A DNA stretch of 64,000 bases from CAUZIZ01 sp965222655. GTDB taxonomy: Bacteria > Acidobacteriota > UBA6911 > RPQK01 > JAJDTT01. Below the pieces are notes generated by a model, which was not told the DNA's origin, did no database searches, and saw only the letters and a program-made list of their open reading frames with translations. Made by a program: the position numbers and the translations under genes. This document shows positions 34,986-44,249 of the stretch, piece after piece. The first letter of the stretch is position 1, and every line of letters begins with the position of its first letter. The stretch lies in NCBI GenBank assembly GCA_965222655.1, contig CBDCUP010000022.1:682001-746000 (forward strand). Direction: 5' to 3'.

Positions 34986-35368
34986 GGATCCTGCTGGACA
35001 CCCACGTGCTCCTCTGGTGGCTCTTCGACGACGATACTCTTTCCCAGCCTGCCAGATCCGCTATTGCGAATCCCGAAAACGAGGTCCTGGTCAGCAGTGC
35101 CTCGGCCTGGGAAATCGCGACGAAACACCGCCTGGGCAAACTCGATGAGGCAAGGGAGGTCGTCCGGGACCTTCCAGGTCTACTGCGCCGAGCTCGCTTC
35201 CAGGTGCTCCCAATTGTGCTGGAGCACGCCCTTCGCGCGGGTTCTCTTCCAGATGTTCATAGGGATCCCATCGATCGGATGCTAGTTGCGCAGAGTCAGC
35301 TGGAAGAACTGGTTCTGGTGAGCTCAGATCGCGTGCTGAAGAAATACAAAGTTGATATCCTCTGGTAG
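34982..35368 (+). CDS. PIN-domain toxin (VapC-like RNase)
   Basis: A 128-residue PIN domain. LLDTHVLLWWLFDD carries the first catalytic Asp, SSASAWEIATKHRLGKL the Glu, and DPIDRMLVAQSQ with LVSSDRVLKKY the later acidic residues. PIN toxins cleave tRNA or rRNA using magnesium. It starts with GTG at 34982, overlapping the antitoxin stop. It ends before a dispersed palindrome. Confidence 0.9.
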   Translation: MRILLDTHVLLWWLFDDDTLSQPARSAIANPENEVLVSSASAWEIATKHRLGKLDEAREVVRDLPGLLRRARFQVLPIVLEHALRAGSLPDVHRDPIDRMLVAQSQLEELVLVSSDRVLKKYKVDILW

Positions 35369-35430
35369 GAGGCGAGTCAAGTCGTTCTTCGTCGTTTCCT
35401 TGTCCTTTCAAGTTCATTTTCGAGTCCGGC

Positions 35431-35510
35431 GTGGCGGAGGTCTCCAGGCCGCCGTGGGTCGAGCCCAAGGCTCGAAAGAAGAATACTTCGGCCTGGAGAC
35501 CGAACCCACC
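35431..35510. repeat. Dispersed palindrome copy
   Basis: GTGGCGGAGGTCTCCAGGCC and a TCGAGCC-CAA-GGCTCGA inner stem are closed by CGGCCTGGAGACCGAACCCACC. It has the same layout as the copies at 39171, 44162, 46938, 47421 and 53183. It lies between the PIN toxin and the truncated DapA-like gene. Confidence 0.8.
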
Positions 35511-35630
35511 TTCCGCCAACCGCAGGAAACCAGACGAAGTTCCGGCCAGGTTGCGTCTGATCTGATAGAAGAGACAGAGTCTCCTTCTTAATCCAGGCAG
35601 AGCACGAGGAGTATCAGGAGGAGTGGGATT

Positions 35631-35958
35631 ATGGCCGAGACGATCAAGGTGAGTGAAGCAAACATAGAGATGCGGGCCAGACAGGGAATGCTGGGTGCCG
35701 TCGACGTCCCCTGGACCGACGACTTCGCCCTGGACGAGGCACAGTTTCGACGTCTGATTCGTCAGCTGCAGAAACTGGGAGCACACCAGCTCTATGTCAT
35801 GGGTACGGCTGGTGAGGGCTACGCAATGTCGGATAGACGGTTCCGCGGGGTTGTCGATGTCTTTGTTGCCCCCCTATGAGGGTTTAACTGACGAAGAGGC
35901 TGAACTGAGCCTAGCGTATTACCAGAAACACCAGGTGGACGTGCAGAGCGCGGGCTAG
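35631..35958 (+). pseudogene. Truncated DapA-family gene joined to another fragment
   Basis: The first 82 codons encode a dihydrodipicolinate synthase/NAL-family start: QGMLGAVDVPWTDDFALDEAQFRRLIRQLQ and LYVMGTAGEGYAMSDRRFRGVVDVF. The normal protein is about 300 residues with a catalytic Lys, which is absent. The frame stops at 35879. Reading one base earlier gives PPYEGLTDEEAELSLAYYQK and HQVDVQSAG, ending at 35958, which resembles the tail of a small antitoxin-like (DUF433-type) protein. I infer a deletion junction between two genes; the second identification is weak. Confidence 0.7.
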
Positions 35959-36914
35959 TCCCTCTTCTGTGCCAGAAGGGCGCCGAACATCACCAGGACT
36001 CCTCCAGCCCAGAGCAGCGGGGTAGGCTCTTCGCCCAGGACTATCCACGCAAGAATGATCCCGATCACTGGCTGGGTCAGGCCGACGGCGGTGATCCGCG
36101 AGGGGTAGTAATATTTGAACATGAGCAGACTCGCCAGAAATCCGAACCCGGCTATGAGGAGCCCCTGGTAGGCGAGGGAGCCCAGCAGTCCCCAGGCCCA
36201 GATCCAGGGCTCCGATTCGAATACCTGGCTGACGGTGGCAAAGGTCACCGTGCCGAAGGCCGCCTGGAACAACAGCATCTTGGCCGGGTGGATGGTCGAC
36301 ACCAGTCTGGCGTTGTAGACCTGTCTTGCCCCCAGAAGAAAAGCAGAGATCACCGTCAACACGTCGCCCAGGATAAGGCTCTCGCCGCCTGACGCCCGTA
36401 GACCATCGGCAGAGATGACAGCGATGCCAAGGTAGGCAACCATGATCCCCAGGAAGCGTGTCGGGTCGAAACGATCGCCGGGTATGAAGAAGTGGGACAG
36501 AACGACGATCCAGATCGATGCGGTAACGAGTAGGATGGTAGCGTGGCCCGCGGTGGTGTACTTGATTCCCAGATTCATGGTGATGATCTGGATCGAAAAA
36601 AGGGCCGACAGGGAGATCAGAGGCCACCATTCTTCGCGGCGTACTCGCAGTTCGGCCCTGGTGTAGATGGCCCACCCCAGGATCACCAGGGATCCCAGAA
36701 CAAACCTCATCCAGCTCTGACGAATAGCCGGCGCGTACTGAAGACCGAACTTGATCGCGATCGCATTCCCGCTCCAGATAGTGGCGAGAAAGAGCAGGAA
36801 GACCCCGGCCTTGAGATCGAGTGGCCGCCGAGCGTCCAGGAGCTGGCCGGCCGACCCCGACCTGCCTTTGGGAGCTTGTTGCTGAGCGGGACTGCCCACG
36901 GCTTCTGTTGTCAC
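35955..36914 (-). CDS. EamA/DMT-family transporter
   Basis: A 319-residue membrane protein with about ten hydrophobic segments arranged as two EamA repeats (about 35-165 and 180-315). FLLFLATIWSGNAIAIKFGL starts the first and the second ends with TQPVIGIILAWIVLGEEPTPLLWAGGVLVMFGALLA, typical of drug/metabolite exporters. The first 30 residues are a polar, cytoplasmic lead rich in Gln and Pro. The substrate is unknown. Its 3' end meets the fragment on the opposite strand at 35955-35958. Confidence 0.9.
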   Translation of the reverse strand: MTTEAVGSPAQQQAPKGRSGSAGQLLDARRPLDLKAGVFLLFLATIWSGNAIAIKFGLQYAPAIRQSWMRFVLGSLVILGWAIYTRAELRVRREEWWPLISLSALFSIQIITMNLGIKYTTAGHATILLVTASIWIVVLSHFFIPGDRFDPTRFLGIMVAYLGIAVISADGLRASGGESLILGDVLTVISAFLLGARQVYNARLVSTIHPAKMLLFQAAFGTVTFATVSQVFESEPWIWAWGLLGSLAYQGLLIAGFGFLASLLMFKYYYPSRITAVGLTQPVIGIILAWIVLGEEPTPLLWAGGVLVMFGALLAQKRD

Positions 36915-36994
36915 GTCAGTCTTGCCACGGGCAGATGCTTGACCCTTCAGAAGGAGATTTCAGACCACGTACAAAAAACTTCCAACAGGTTGGG

Positions 36995-39121
36995 CTACTC
37001 TCCCTGACTCAGCTTGCGCAAATAAACCTCTTCCGCCTGCTGGAACTCTTCCAGCACCTGGCGCTCTTGACCTGGGTGCTCGAAGAGCCCCTGGGTGAGC
37101 AATCGCTGACGGAGGTCGCGAACCCATTTCAGCAGATACTGGAGCGACTCAGGCTCAGCAAGCGGTTTCCCCTCGACATCGCAGTAGACGGGCCCGGAAT
37201 GGGCGAAGAGCGTCGGGTTGTTCACCACCAGCTTATGAGCGCCCCCGGTGATCTTGGCCGCCACCCAGGAGCTTCGTTCTAGAATGAGCTGTCCTTTGTA
37301 GTGCAGTTCTTTCTGGTTGCCCTTCAGCGGCGCTGAGTAGGCAGGCTTGCCGTTGACGATGATTTCAAGTCGCTGCATCGGGACTTGCGAGTAGGCTTCG
37401 ACGCTCACCTCGACAGCTTGGGGTCCGGAGAAATTCAGCTCGCTGCCGGGCAGCTGGTCGTTCAATCGGAAAAACAGGAGCGGACCGTTTGTCACGAAGC
37501 TGCGTCCCGCCTTGAGTCCCGCCACCCAGGCTTCATAGTTCAGGGGGCCGGGAGCGTATACGTAGACGCGATCACCCCCCACTACCTTGTGTCGGCGGAT
37601 GTTGTTGAAGGTGTCGGTCCCGGCTGCAGGAGCCAGTCGAAAGCCTGAACTCAGAAGATGATAGTAGAGGCTGGTCGATCCCTCTGTGTTGGCGTAGCCC
37701 AGGATTTCCATTCCGTCGGTGGCACCCAGGGCCGCATCGATGGGCAGCGCCTTGGCACTGCCCTGTTTCAGCCCCTCCTCCCCGGAGGTCCTGTAAGGGT
37801 GCACGTAGAACAGGGACGAGCCCTTTTCTCTAGCCTTCCTGGCCTGAATCGCGTTGGATGGGTAATCGAAGGGGTGAAGTGAATTGTCGAAGCCGTTGAA
37901 CTGGGGCTCGATGAAGTGCTTGAGATTGAGGGCGGCCATGTGGCCGTAGAGCCGGGTTCGCACCTCTTCATTCCAATAGAGGATGTGTCTGGGCGTCGAT
38001 AGGGGGTGGGGAGCACCAGTGAAATTCTGACGGTCGTACACAATATCCCCCTGGGAGTTGCAGACCAGCAGATTGGCCACGTTCAAGTCCTCTGCCTGGA
38101 CCTGGAGCCTTATGTCTTCGGGATTGACTAGTTGATCGAGGGTCTTGTGGATCAGGTTGGGATGAATGTGGATGTCGCCCGAGTACCATCCCCGAACCGC
38201 GGCATCGAACAATCGCTCCAGTCGGAACTCCGCTAGGTTCGCGCTTCCGGCGGCCAGCTGGATACTTCGTTCTTCAGCCCGGTGCTCGAATCCGTGAACC
38301 ACCAGCACCTTCGTCACCCCAGCAGGTAGAACCAGCGAACTGATGCCCTGGGTGTGGAAGTAATGATGGCCACCGATCCAGCTGCTTCGAAGAAAGGCGC
38401 CGGAGGGTCCACGTGCCAGATGGTCCGAGCCGGTGACGTAGACTCGAGCTGGGACAAGTTCCCCCTCCCCATTCGTGACTCGAATCCGAAGCCGTGCGGC
38501 CGGCTGCCAGCTTATGGGAAATGCCAAACTCGTCTGCCGCTCTCCGACCTGAAGCCTTACCAACAGCTCATCACGATCATCTCCCCAGACGACCAGGCGA
38601 AAGGGGCGAACTTCGCCCGGCTCGAGCACCGCTTCTTTGACCACGAAGGTGGGACTCGTCTCCGCGGGCGCTAGCAAGACCTTCAGTGGCCGGTGTGAGC
38701 GATTTCGAAGCAGAAGCAGCACCCGGTTTTCGAGTCCATTCGTGAAGAGAAGGCTCGCTGGCTGGGCGGCTACGGATGGCTTGGGATCCACCTCGATCTT
38801 GATCAGTTCAGGGGACCGGAACTGCCAAAGGGCCCCTGCCAACTGAGTGAGCAGCTCAGAGTCGGGTATCGGGTCACGTCTCTGCTTGTAGGCAAGGGTG
38901 CGAATGGGCTGATAGGCGGCGAAGCAGCTTTCCCGATCCGTCTCGTCATTCAGGAGCAAGGCAGAGAAGAACTCGGCGAAATCCCGCAGGGCGAGGCTCC
39001 GTGCCAACAGGGGATCGATCTCGTCCTCGCTCAGACCGTAGGGGTTGCTGATCCTTGCCTGTCCCGCCAGTTCCGGCATCAGCAGAAGCAGGCTTAGGAA
39101 CAAGGGAAGTAGATTTGTCAT
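36995..39121 (-). CDS. CehA/McbA-type PHP metallohydrolase, secreted
   Basis: A protein of about 708 residues with a signal peptide (MTNLLPLFLSLLLLMPELAG). The first half is beta-rich. The second half contains the PHP-like metal site: WYSGDIHIHPNLIHKTLDQL near residue 325, SSLFYVHPYRTSGEEG and LAPAAGTDTFNN, the order seen in CehA/McbA hydrolases. The substrate is probably a phosphoester, carbamate or related bond, but cannot be told. The frame continues upstream to 39307 through a dispersed palindrome; the ATG at 39121 starts the signal peptide. Confidence 0.85.
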   Translation of the reverse strand: MTNLLPLFLSLLLLMPELAGQARISNPYGLSEDEIDPLLARSLALRDFAEFFSALLLNDETDRESCFAAYQPIRTLAYKQRRDPIPDSELLTQLAGALWQFRSPELIKIEVDPKPSVAAQPASLLFTNGLENRVLLLLRNRSHRPLKVLLAPAETSPTFVVKEAVLEPGEVRPFRLVVWGDDRDELLVRLQVGERQTSLAFPISWQPAARLRIRVTNGEGELVPARVYVTGSDHLARGPSGAFLRSSWIGGHHYFHTQGISSLVLPAGVTKVLVVHGFEHRAEERSIQLAAGSANLAEFRLERLFDAAVRGWYSGDIHIHPNLIHKTLDQLVNPEDIRLQVQAEDLNVANLLVCNSQGDIVYDRQNFTGAPHPLSTPRHILYWNEEVRTRLYGHMAALNLKHFIEPQFNGFDNSLHPFDYPSNAIQARKAREKGSSLFYVHPYRTSGEEGLKQGSAKALPIDAALGATDGMEILGYANTEGSTSLYYHLLSSGFRLAPAAGTDTFNNIRRHKVVGGDRVYVYAPGPLNYEAWVAGLKAGRSFVTNGPLLFFRLNDQLPGSELNFSGPQAVEVSVEAYSQVPMQRLEIIVNGKPAYSAPLKGNQKELHYKGQLILERSSWVAAKITGGAHKLVVNNPTLFAHSGPVYCDVEGKPLAEPESLQYLLKWVRDLRQRLLTQGLFEHPGQERQVLEEFQQAEEVYLRKLSQGE

Positions 39122-39170
39122 CGGCCTGCACAATGTACTGCTCCCTTTCGGGGGTTGCAAACAGCTCGTG

Positions 39171-39248
39171 TAGCTTTGGCCTCCAGGCCGAAGTCTTACG
39201 CTTTCGAGCCTTTGGCTCGATACACGGCGGCCTGGAGCCCACCGCCAC
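39171..39248. repeat. Dispersed palindrome copy (reference layout)
   Basis: TAGCTTTGGCCTCCAGGCCG and CGGCGGCCTGGAGCCCACCG form the outer stem; TTCGAGCC-TTT-GGCTCGA forms the inner stem. The closest relative is the copy at 44162-44236. Confidence 0.85.
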
Positions 39249-39294
39249 AACTTCAGGTCATGCAAGAGCTCATCTAACCGAGCCGTGGCTGTTT

Positions 39295-39351
39295 GTAGGA
39301 CGGGCACTCCTGCCCGTCGCCGTCCTTGACGGGCAGGAGTGCCCGTCCTAC
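39295..39351. repeat. Perfect 24-bp inverted repeat, GTAGGACGGGCACTCC family
   Basis: Arms at 39295-39318 and 39328-39351 are exact complements with a nine-base loop. Related hairpins occur at 47241-47297 and 59051-59107. No T-run follows, so a simple terminator role is not indicated. Confidence 0.88.
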
Positions 39352-39517
39352 GCCCGACACGGAGATTTCGATGTTGCGGTAAGAGACAACCAAAGTTTCT
39401 TTCTCGATCTGAGGACTCTGCAGCGCTTGGATCGGACGCAGGGGTGGGTCTGTACGACCTGCCTGGTGTAGAATGTCTGCAAATCTAATCCAGGGAACGA
39501 AGGGCTAGAGGGACTCT

Positions 39518-42500
39518 ATGAGCTGTATATTCTTCTTGCTGGTCAGCCTGGCGCTGAGCCTGACACCGATGTGGGCGGGATCGTCGCTGTCTCCGATCGA
39601 TTTCAACCGGCAGATCCGGCCCATTCTGTCGGATCACTGCTTCGCCTGCCACGGCCCTGACGAGAATGTCCGTGAGGCGAGCCTGCGTCTCGACCTGAAA
39701 GAGGGATTGTTCGAGGAGCGTGGAAACTACCGGTTGGTGGTACCAGGCAATCCTTCCGGGAGCCGCCTTTTCCAACGGATCAGTGCCGAACACGAGGCGG
39801 CCCGGATGCCTCCTCCTCGGTTCGACCGGCAACTCTCTCAGGAGCAGGTCGACCTGGTTAAAGATTGGATCGAAGAGGGAGCCCAGTGGCAGAACCATTG
39901 GGCCTTCGTTGCTCCCAGAAGACCGGCAGTTCCCAGGGTCAGGAACCGTTCCTGGGCAAGAAACCCCATTGACAGTTTCATCCTGGCCCGACTGGAGAGA
40001 GAAGGACTGGAGCCCTCACCCGAAGCCGACCCTATTACCTTGCTGCGAAGGGTGACGCTGGATCTGACAGGCCTTCCGCCCAGCCTCGATGAGATCCGGG
40101 CCTTTCTGGGCGATGATTCGCCCGATGCCTACGAAAAAGTGGTGGACAGACTGCTGGGATCGCCCCACTACGGCGAGCGTATGGCCATGGAGTGGCTCGA
40201 CGTTGGCCGTTATGCCGATACCCATGGTTTCCACATCGACAGCCATCGTGACATGTGGTTGTGGCGGGACTGGGTCATCGATGCCTTCCAGAAGAACCTC
40301 CCCTTCGACCGCTTCACTATCGAGCAGCTTGCTGGAGACCTGCTGCCCGGCGCCACTGTCGAGCAGAGGATTGCCACCGGTTTCAATCGCAACCACATGA
40401 TCAACTTCGAGGGCGGAGCCATCCCGGAGGAGTATCAGGTGGAGTATATGGTAGATCGCGTCAACACCACCTCTACGGTGTGGATGGGTCTCACCATGGG
40501 TTGCGCGCGCTGCCACGATCACAAGTACGATCCCATCAGGCAGCGCGAGTTCTACGAGTTTTCGGCGTTTTTCAACACCATTTCGGAAAAGGGCCTTGAT
40601 GGCAGGAAGGGCAACGCCGAGCCTTTTCTGCAGGTTCCTTCACCCACCCAAGCTCAGATCCGGGAGGATCTGCAGGAGGCAATCCGCTCGATCGAGTCCG
40701 CAATGCCCGAGGAGAGAGTGGCCGCTTTGATGAAGGAGTGGGAGAGGTCGGCGCCGGCCCGCATGCCCCAGGATCCGACTGCTGAGTTGTTGGCTCACTA
40801 CGAGCTCGACGGCCACACCGCTGACACCAACGGCTTCTACCGCCACGGTAGGGTCAGGGGGGAAGAACTCGAGTACAAAGAGGGAAAGGTAGGGGAGGCG
40901 GCCAAGTTCAATGGTCGCAACCATGTGGATCTGGGTGAGCTGGGAGACTTTGAGTCGACGGAACCCTTTTCCATCGGAGTCTGGGTCTACCTTACCGGTG
41001 AGGGTGACGGAGCTGTCGTCGCCCGAATGGATGATTCAACCGATGGTTTGCGGGGATACGAAATCTTTCTGGGTGACTTCAAGGCCTTCGATGGTCCGAA
41101 ATACAGCGGGCCGCTGCTGATGGCTCATCTCGCCCACGCAGGGCCCGGGAACGCGCTGAAGGTACGCACCCTTCGCCCCGTTTCATTGAATTCCTGGCAT
41201 CACCTCGCCCTCACCCACGACGGATCCGGCAAGGCAAGCGGCGTGAAACTCTACAAGGATGGGGAGCCGCAGGAAGTAGAGCTGGTTCACGACGCTCTCG
41301 AAGGCTCGATCAAAACCTCCGCACCTCTTCATCTGGGACAGCGACTGAGCAAGAGTGGTTTCAGCGGTCGGATGGACGAAGTACGGATCTACGGGCGGGA
41401 GTTGGAGGCTGAGGAAGTTCAGCAGCTTGCGATCTACCAGCCCGTCAGGGCGAACCTGAAGGTGCCGCCGCAGGAACGAACCGAGGATCAGCAGAAGGAT
41501 CTGAGGAGTTTCTACCTCCTGAAGGAAGGGCCGACTCGCTATCGGGAATTGTATGCCAAGCTGGTTGCCCAACGGGAGCGGCAAGAGGAGCTGGAGAAGG
41601 CTATCCCCACAACCATGGTGATGAAGGAAATGGAAGAGCCCCGGGACACCGTGATTCTGGACCGGGGCGACTATCGACTTCGTGGGGAGAAGGTTCCGGC
41701 TGGCGTTCCCTCGGCGCTTTCGCCTCTTCCCCAGAATGCTCCCGGCAACCGTTTGGGGTTGGCCGAATGGCTGGTGCACCCCGATCATCCCCTGACTGCA
41801 CGGGTCACGGTCAACCGCTACTGGCAGATGTACTTTGGAAACGGTTTCGTTAAGACAGCAGAGAACTTTGGTTCTCAGGGTGATGCGCCCAGTCATCCGC
41901 AGTTATTGGATTGGCTGGCGACCGAGTTCCGCAGCGGCTGGGATGTCAAGGGGCTGCAGAGGCTGATTGTGACGTCGGCGACCTACCGTCAATCCTCGCG
42001 CGTGACGCCCGAGCTTCTGGAAAAAGACCCCGAGAACCGCCTGTTGGCAAGGGCCTCTCGATTTCGTCTGTCTGCCGAGGCAGTTCGAGACAACGCTTTG
42101 GCGGCGAGCGGACTTCTTAACCGCCGGATTGGGGGCGCCAGTGTCTTCCCCTATCAGCCGGGCGGTCTGTGGAAGGAGATGGCCTACGGAGAAAAGTATA
42201 CGGCTCAGTACTACCAGCAGAGTCAGGGTCAGGATCTCTACCGCCGCACCATGTACACTTTCTGGAAGCGCACCATTCCTCCCCCGACATTGGTTGCATT
42301 CGATGCGCCCGACCGCGAGACCTGTACCGTTCGCCGGGCTCGCACGAATACTCCGCTTCAAGCCCTGATCCTGATGAACGATCCGACCTATGTGGAGGCC
42401 GCTCGAGTCCTGGCCGAGCGAATCATGAAGGAGGCCAATCCCGCTGTGGACGACCGGATCACTCTAGCTTTTCGTCTAGCCACGGCGCGCCAGCCCACGG

Positions 42501-42697
42501 CGTCCGAAGTAGCGATCCTTCGTCGCATCTTCGAGGCCCAGCAGGCGGAGAACCAGAGCGATCCCGAATCGGCCTCGCTCTTGCTCCGGGTTGGCGACTC
42601 TTCCTTTGATCAGAGCCTGGATCGTCGAGAGCTGGCCGCCTGGACCACCGTGACCAGTAGCATCTTGAACCTCGATGAAACCATCACCAGAGAGTGA
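39518..42697 (+). CDS. PSD1-type cytochrome protein with an internal LamG-like domain
   Basis: A 1059-residue exported protein. Signal peptide (MSCIFFLLVSLALSLTPMWA), cytochrome motif CFACH (41-45), DUF1549 (NPIDSFILARLEREGL, GCARCHDHKYDP with a second CxxCH), then a LamG/concanavalin-like insert (LLAHYELDGHTADTNGFYRHG, FSIGVWVYLTGEGDGAVVARM, SGRMDEVRIYGRELEAEEV, about 425-640), and DUF1553 (HPLTARVTVNRYWQMYFGNG, TNTPLQALILMNDPTYVEA). The LamG insert, absent in the first PSD1 protein here, suggests carbohydrate binding. It is followed six bases later by its DUF1501 partner. Confidence 0.93.
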   Translation: MSCIFFLLVSLALSLTPMWAGSSLSPIDFNRQIRPILSDHCFACHGPDENVREASLRLDLKEGLFEERGNYRLVVPGNPSGSRLFQRISAEHEAARMPPPRFDRQLSQEQVDLVKDWIEEGAQWQNHWAFVAPRRPAVPRVRNRSWARNPIDSFILARLEREGLEPSPEADPITLLRRVTLDLTGLPPSLDEIRAFLGDDSPDAYEKVVDRLLGSPHYGERMAMEWLDVGRYADTHGFHIDSHRDMWLWRDWVIDAFQKNLPFDRFTIEQLAGDLLPGATVEQRIATGFNRNHMINFEGGAIPEEYQVEYMVDRVNTTSTVWMGLTMGCARCHDHKYDPIRQREFYEFSAFFNTISEKGLDGRKGNAEPFLQVPSPTQAQIREDLQEAIRSIESAMPEERVAALMKEWERSAPARMPQDPTAELLAHYELDGHTADTNGFYRHGRVRGEELEYKEGKVGEAAKFNGRNHVDLGELGDFESTEPFSIGVWVYLTGEGDGAVVARMDDSTDGLRGYEIFLGDFKAFDGPKYSGPLLMAHLAHAGPGNALKVRTLRPVSLNSWHHLALTHDGSGKASGVKLYKDGEPQEVELVHDALEGSIKTSAPLHLGQRLSKSGFSGRMDEVRIYGRELEAEEVQQLAIYQPVRANLKVPPQERTEDQQKDLRSFYLLKEGPTRYRELYAKLVAQRERQEELEKAIPTTMVMKEMEEPRDTVILDRGDYRLRGEKVPAGVPSALSPLPQNAPGNRLGLAEWLVHPDHPLTARVTVNRYWQMYFGNGFVKTAENFGSQGDAPSHPQLLDWLATEFRSGWDVKGLQRLIVTSATYRQSSRVTPELLEKDPENRLLARASRFRLSAEAVRDNALAASGLLNRRIGGASVFPYQPGGLWKEMAYGEKYTAQYYQQSQGQDLYRRTMYTFWKRTIPPPTLVAFDAPDRETCTVRRARTNTPLQALILMNDPTYVEAARVLAERIMKEANPAVDDRITLAFRLATARQPTASEVAILRRIFEAQQAENQSDPESASLLLRVGDSSFDQSLDRRELAAWTTVTSSILNLDETITRE

Positions 42698-42703
42698 AGA
42701 GCC

Positions 42704-44164
42704 ATGGATCCAAAGACTACGCTGCAATTTGGAATGAATCGGCGCCAGTTCTTTGCAAGAACCAGCACCGGAATTGGAGCCACCGCACTGGCCTCGCTTC
42801 TGAATCCAAGCCTGTTTGCGGCATCCAGCGACGTTGGCAGCTCAGGCGGATTAGCAGGCTTGCCCCACTTTGCGCCCAAGGCCAAGCGCGTCATCTTCCT
42901 GTTCCAATCCGGGGCTCCCTCCCAGATCGATCTTTTCGACTACAAACCCAAGCTTGAAGCGCTTCGTGGGACCGAATTGCCCGACTCGATTCGCCAGGGC
43001 CAGCGCATCACCGGAATGACCTCGGGTCAGAAGAGCCTGCCCGTGGTCTCCTCTCTTTTCAAATTTTCCCAGCATGGAAGCTCGGGAACCTGGGTGAGCG
43101 AGCTCTTGCCACACACGGCGAAAATCGTCGACGAGATCGCAATCGTCAAGACGCTGCACACCGAAGCGATCAATCACGATCCTGCCATCACTTTCTTCCA
43201 GACCGGCAGCCAGCAGCCCGGACGTCCCAGCATAGGCTCCTGGTCCAGCTACGGTCTGGGCAGCGAGAATCGTGATTTGCCAGCTTTCGTGGTTCTGGTT
43301 TCCAAAGGTGGACACAAGGTCAACGCCCAGCCTATCTTTTCCCGTCTCTGGGGAAGCGGATTCCTGCCGTCAAACCATCAGGGAGTGAAGTTTCGGGGTG
43401 TGGGCGATCCTGTCCTGTATCTTTCCAATCCCCCCGGGATCAGCGCTGGGAGCCGCCGTCGTATGTTGGATGGGATCACGGAGTTGAATCAGCTGAGGGC
43501 AGATGCCTTCGGAGACCCAGAGATCGAGACGCGTATCGCCCAGTATGAGATGGCTTACCGGATGCAGTTGTCGGTTCCCGACCTGACCGACGTCTCGGAC
43601 GAGCCCGAACGAACCTTCGAGCTGTACGGTGCCGATTCCAGAAAACCGGGTACCTATGCCGCCAACTGCCTCCTGGCCCGGCGGCTGAGCGAGAAGGGCG
43701 TGCGCTTCGTGCAGCTCTTCCACCGCGGATGGGATCAGCACGACAACCTGCCGGCTCACATCAGGGGGCAGTGCGGGGATACCGACCAGTCCTCCGCCGC
43801 CTTGGTGACGGACCTCAAGCAACGGGGTCTGCTAGACGAAACCCTGGTGATCTGGGGCGGCGAGTTCGGGAGGACCGTCTACTGTCAAGGTCGGCTCAGC
43901 GAGGACAATTACGGCCGCGACCACCACCCACGCTGCTTCACCATGTGGATGGCGGGTGGCGGAATCAAGCCCGGCACGGTCTACGGTGAGACCGACGATT
44001 TCAGCTACAACATCGTGAAGGACCCGGTCCACGTCCACGACTTCCAGGCCACTCTCCTACACTGCCTAGGCATCGACCATACCAAGCTGACCTTCAAGTT
44101 CCAGGGCCGCCATTTCCGCTTGACCGACATTCATGGGAAAGTGATCGAGGCCCTGTTAGCGTAG
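42704..44164 (+). CDS. DUF1501 family protein, Tat-exported
   Basis: A 486-residue partner of the upstream PSD1 protein. GMNRRQFFARTSTGIGATALASLL is a twin-arginine signal. Landmarks are IFLFQSGAPSQIDLFDYKPKL, KTLHTEAINHDPAITFFQTG, NCLLARRLSEKGVRFVQLFHRGWDQHDNL, VIWGGEFGRTVYCQG and YGRDHHPRCFTMWMAGGG. It is more distant from the first DUF1501 protein than a tandem copy would be (for example NRRQFF versus SRRRLL), so the two pairs are probably functionally separate. Confidence 0.93.
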   Translation: MDPKTTLQFGMNRRQFFARTSTGIGATALASLLNPSLFAASSDVGSSGGLAGLPHFAPKAKRVIFLFQSGAPSQIDLFDYKPKLEALRGTELPDSIRQGQRITGMTSGQKSLPVVSSLFKFSQHGSSGTWVSELLPHTAKIVDEIAIVKTLHTEAINHDPAITFFQTGSQQPGRPSIGSWSSYGLGSENRDLPAFVVLVSKGGHKVNAQPIFSRLWGSGFLPSNHQGVKFRGVGDPVLYLSNPPGISAGSRRRMLDGITELNQLRADAFGDPEIETRIAQYEMAYRMQLSVPDLTDVSDEPERTFELYGADSRKPGTYAANCLLARRLSEKGVRFVQLFHRGWDQHDNLPAHIRGQCGDTDQSSAALVTDLKQRGLLDETLVIWGGEFGRTVYCQGRLSEDNYGRDHHPRCFTMWMAGGGIKPGTVYGETDDFSYNIVKDPVHVHDFQATLLHCLGIDHTKLTFKFQGRHFRLTDIHGKVIEALLA

Positions 44165-44236
44165 CTTTGGCCTCCAGGCCGAAGTATTTCGTTCGAGTCC
44201 AGCTCGACGGACGGCGGCCTGGAGCCCACCGCTACG
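44162..44236. repeat. Dispersed palindrome copy at the DUF1501 3' end
   Basis: TAGCTTTGGCCTCCAGGCCG with the inner TTCGAG-TCCA-GCTCGA stem and CGGCGGCCTGGAGCCCACCG. The DUF1501 stop codon is the TAG at its left edge, and the opposite-strand gene ends 14 bases beyond, so it occupies a convergent gap. Confidence 0.82.
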
Positions 44237-44249
44237 CGGAAGGGCGGCC

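Larger units (their letters stand above)
39122..39517. other. Gene-free interval with two repeat families
   Basis: This divergent interval separates the CehA-type and PSD1 genes. It contains a copy of the large dispersed palindrome (39171-39248) and a long perfect hairpin (39295-39351). Promoters for both flanking genes must lie here, but I could not single out convincing -35/-10 pairs. Confidence 0.6.

Noticed and set aside
39295..39351. Rho-independent terminator
   Set aside because: The stem is long and perfect but no T-run follows on either strand, and homologous copies sit in varied contexts.
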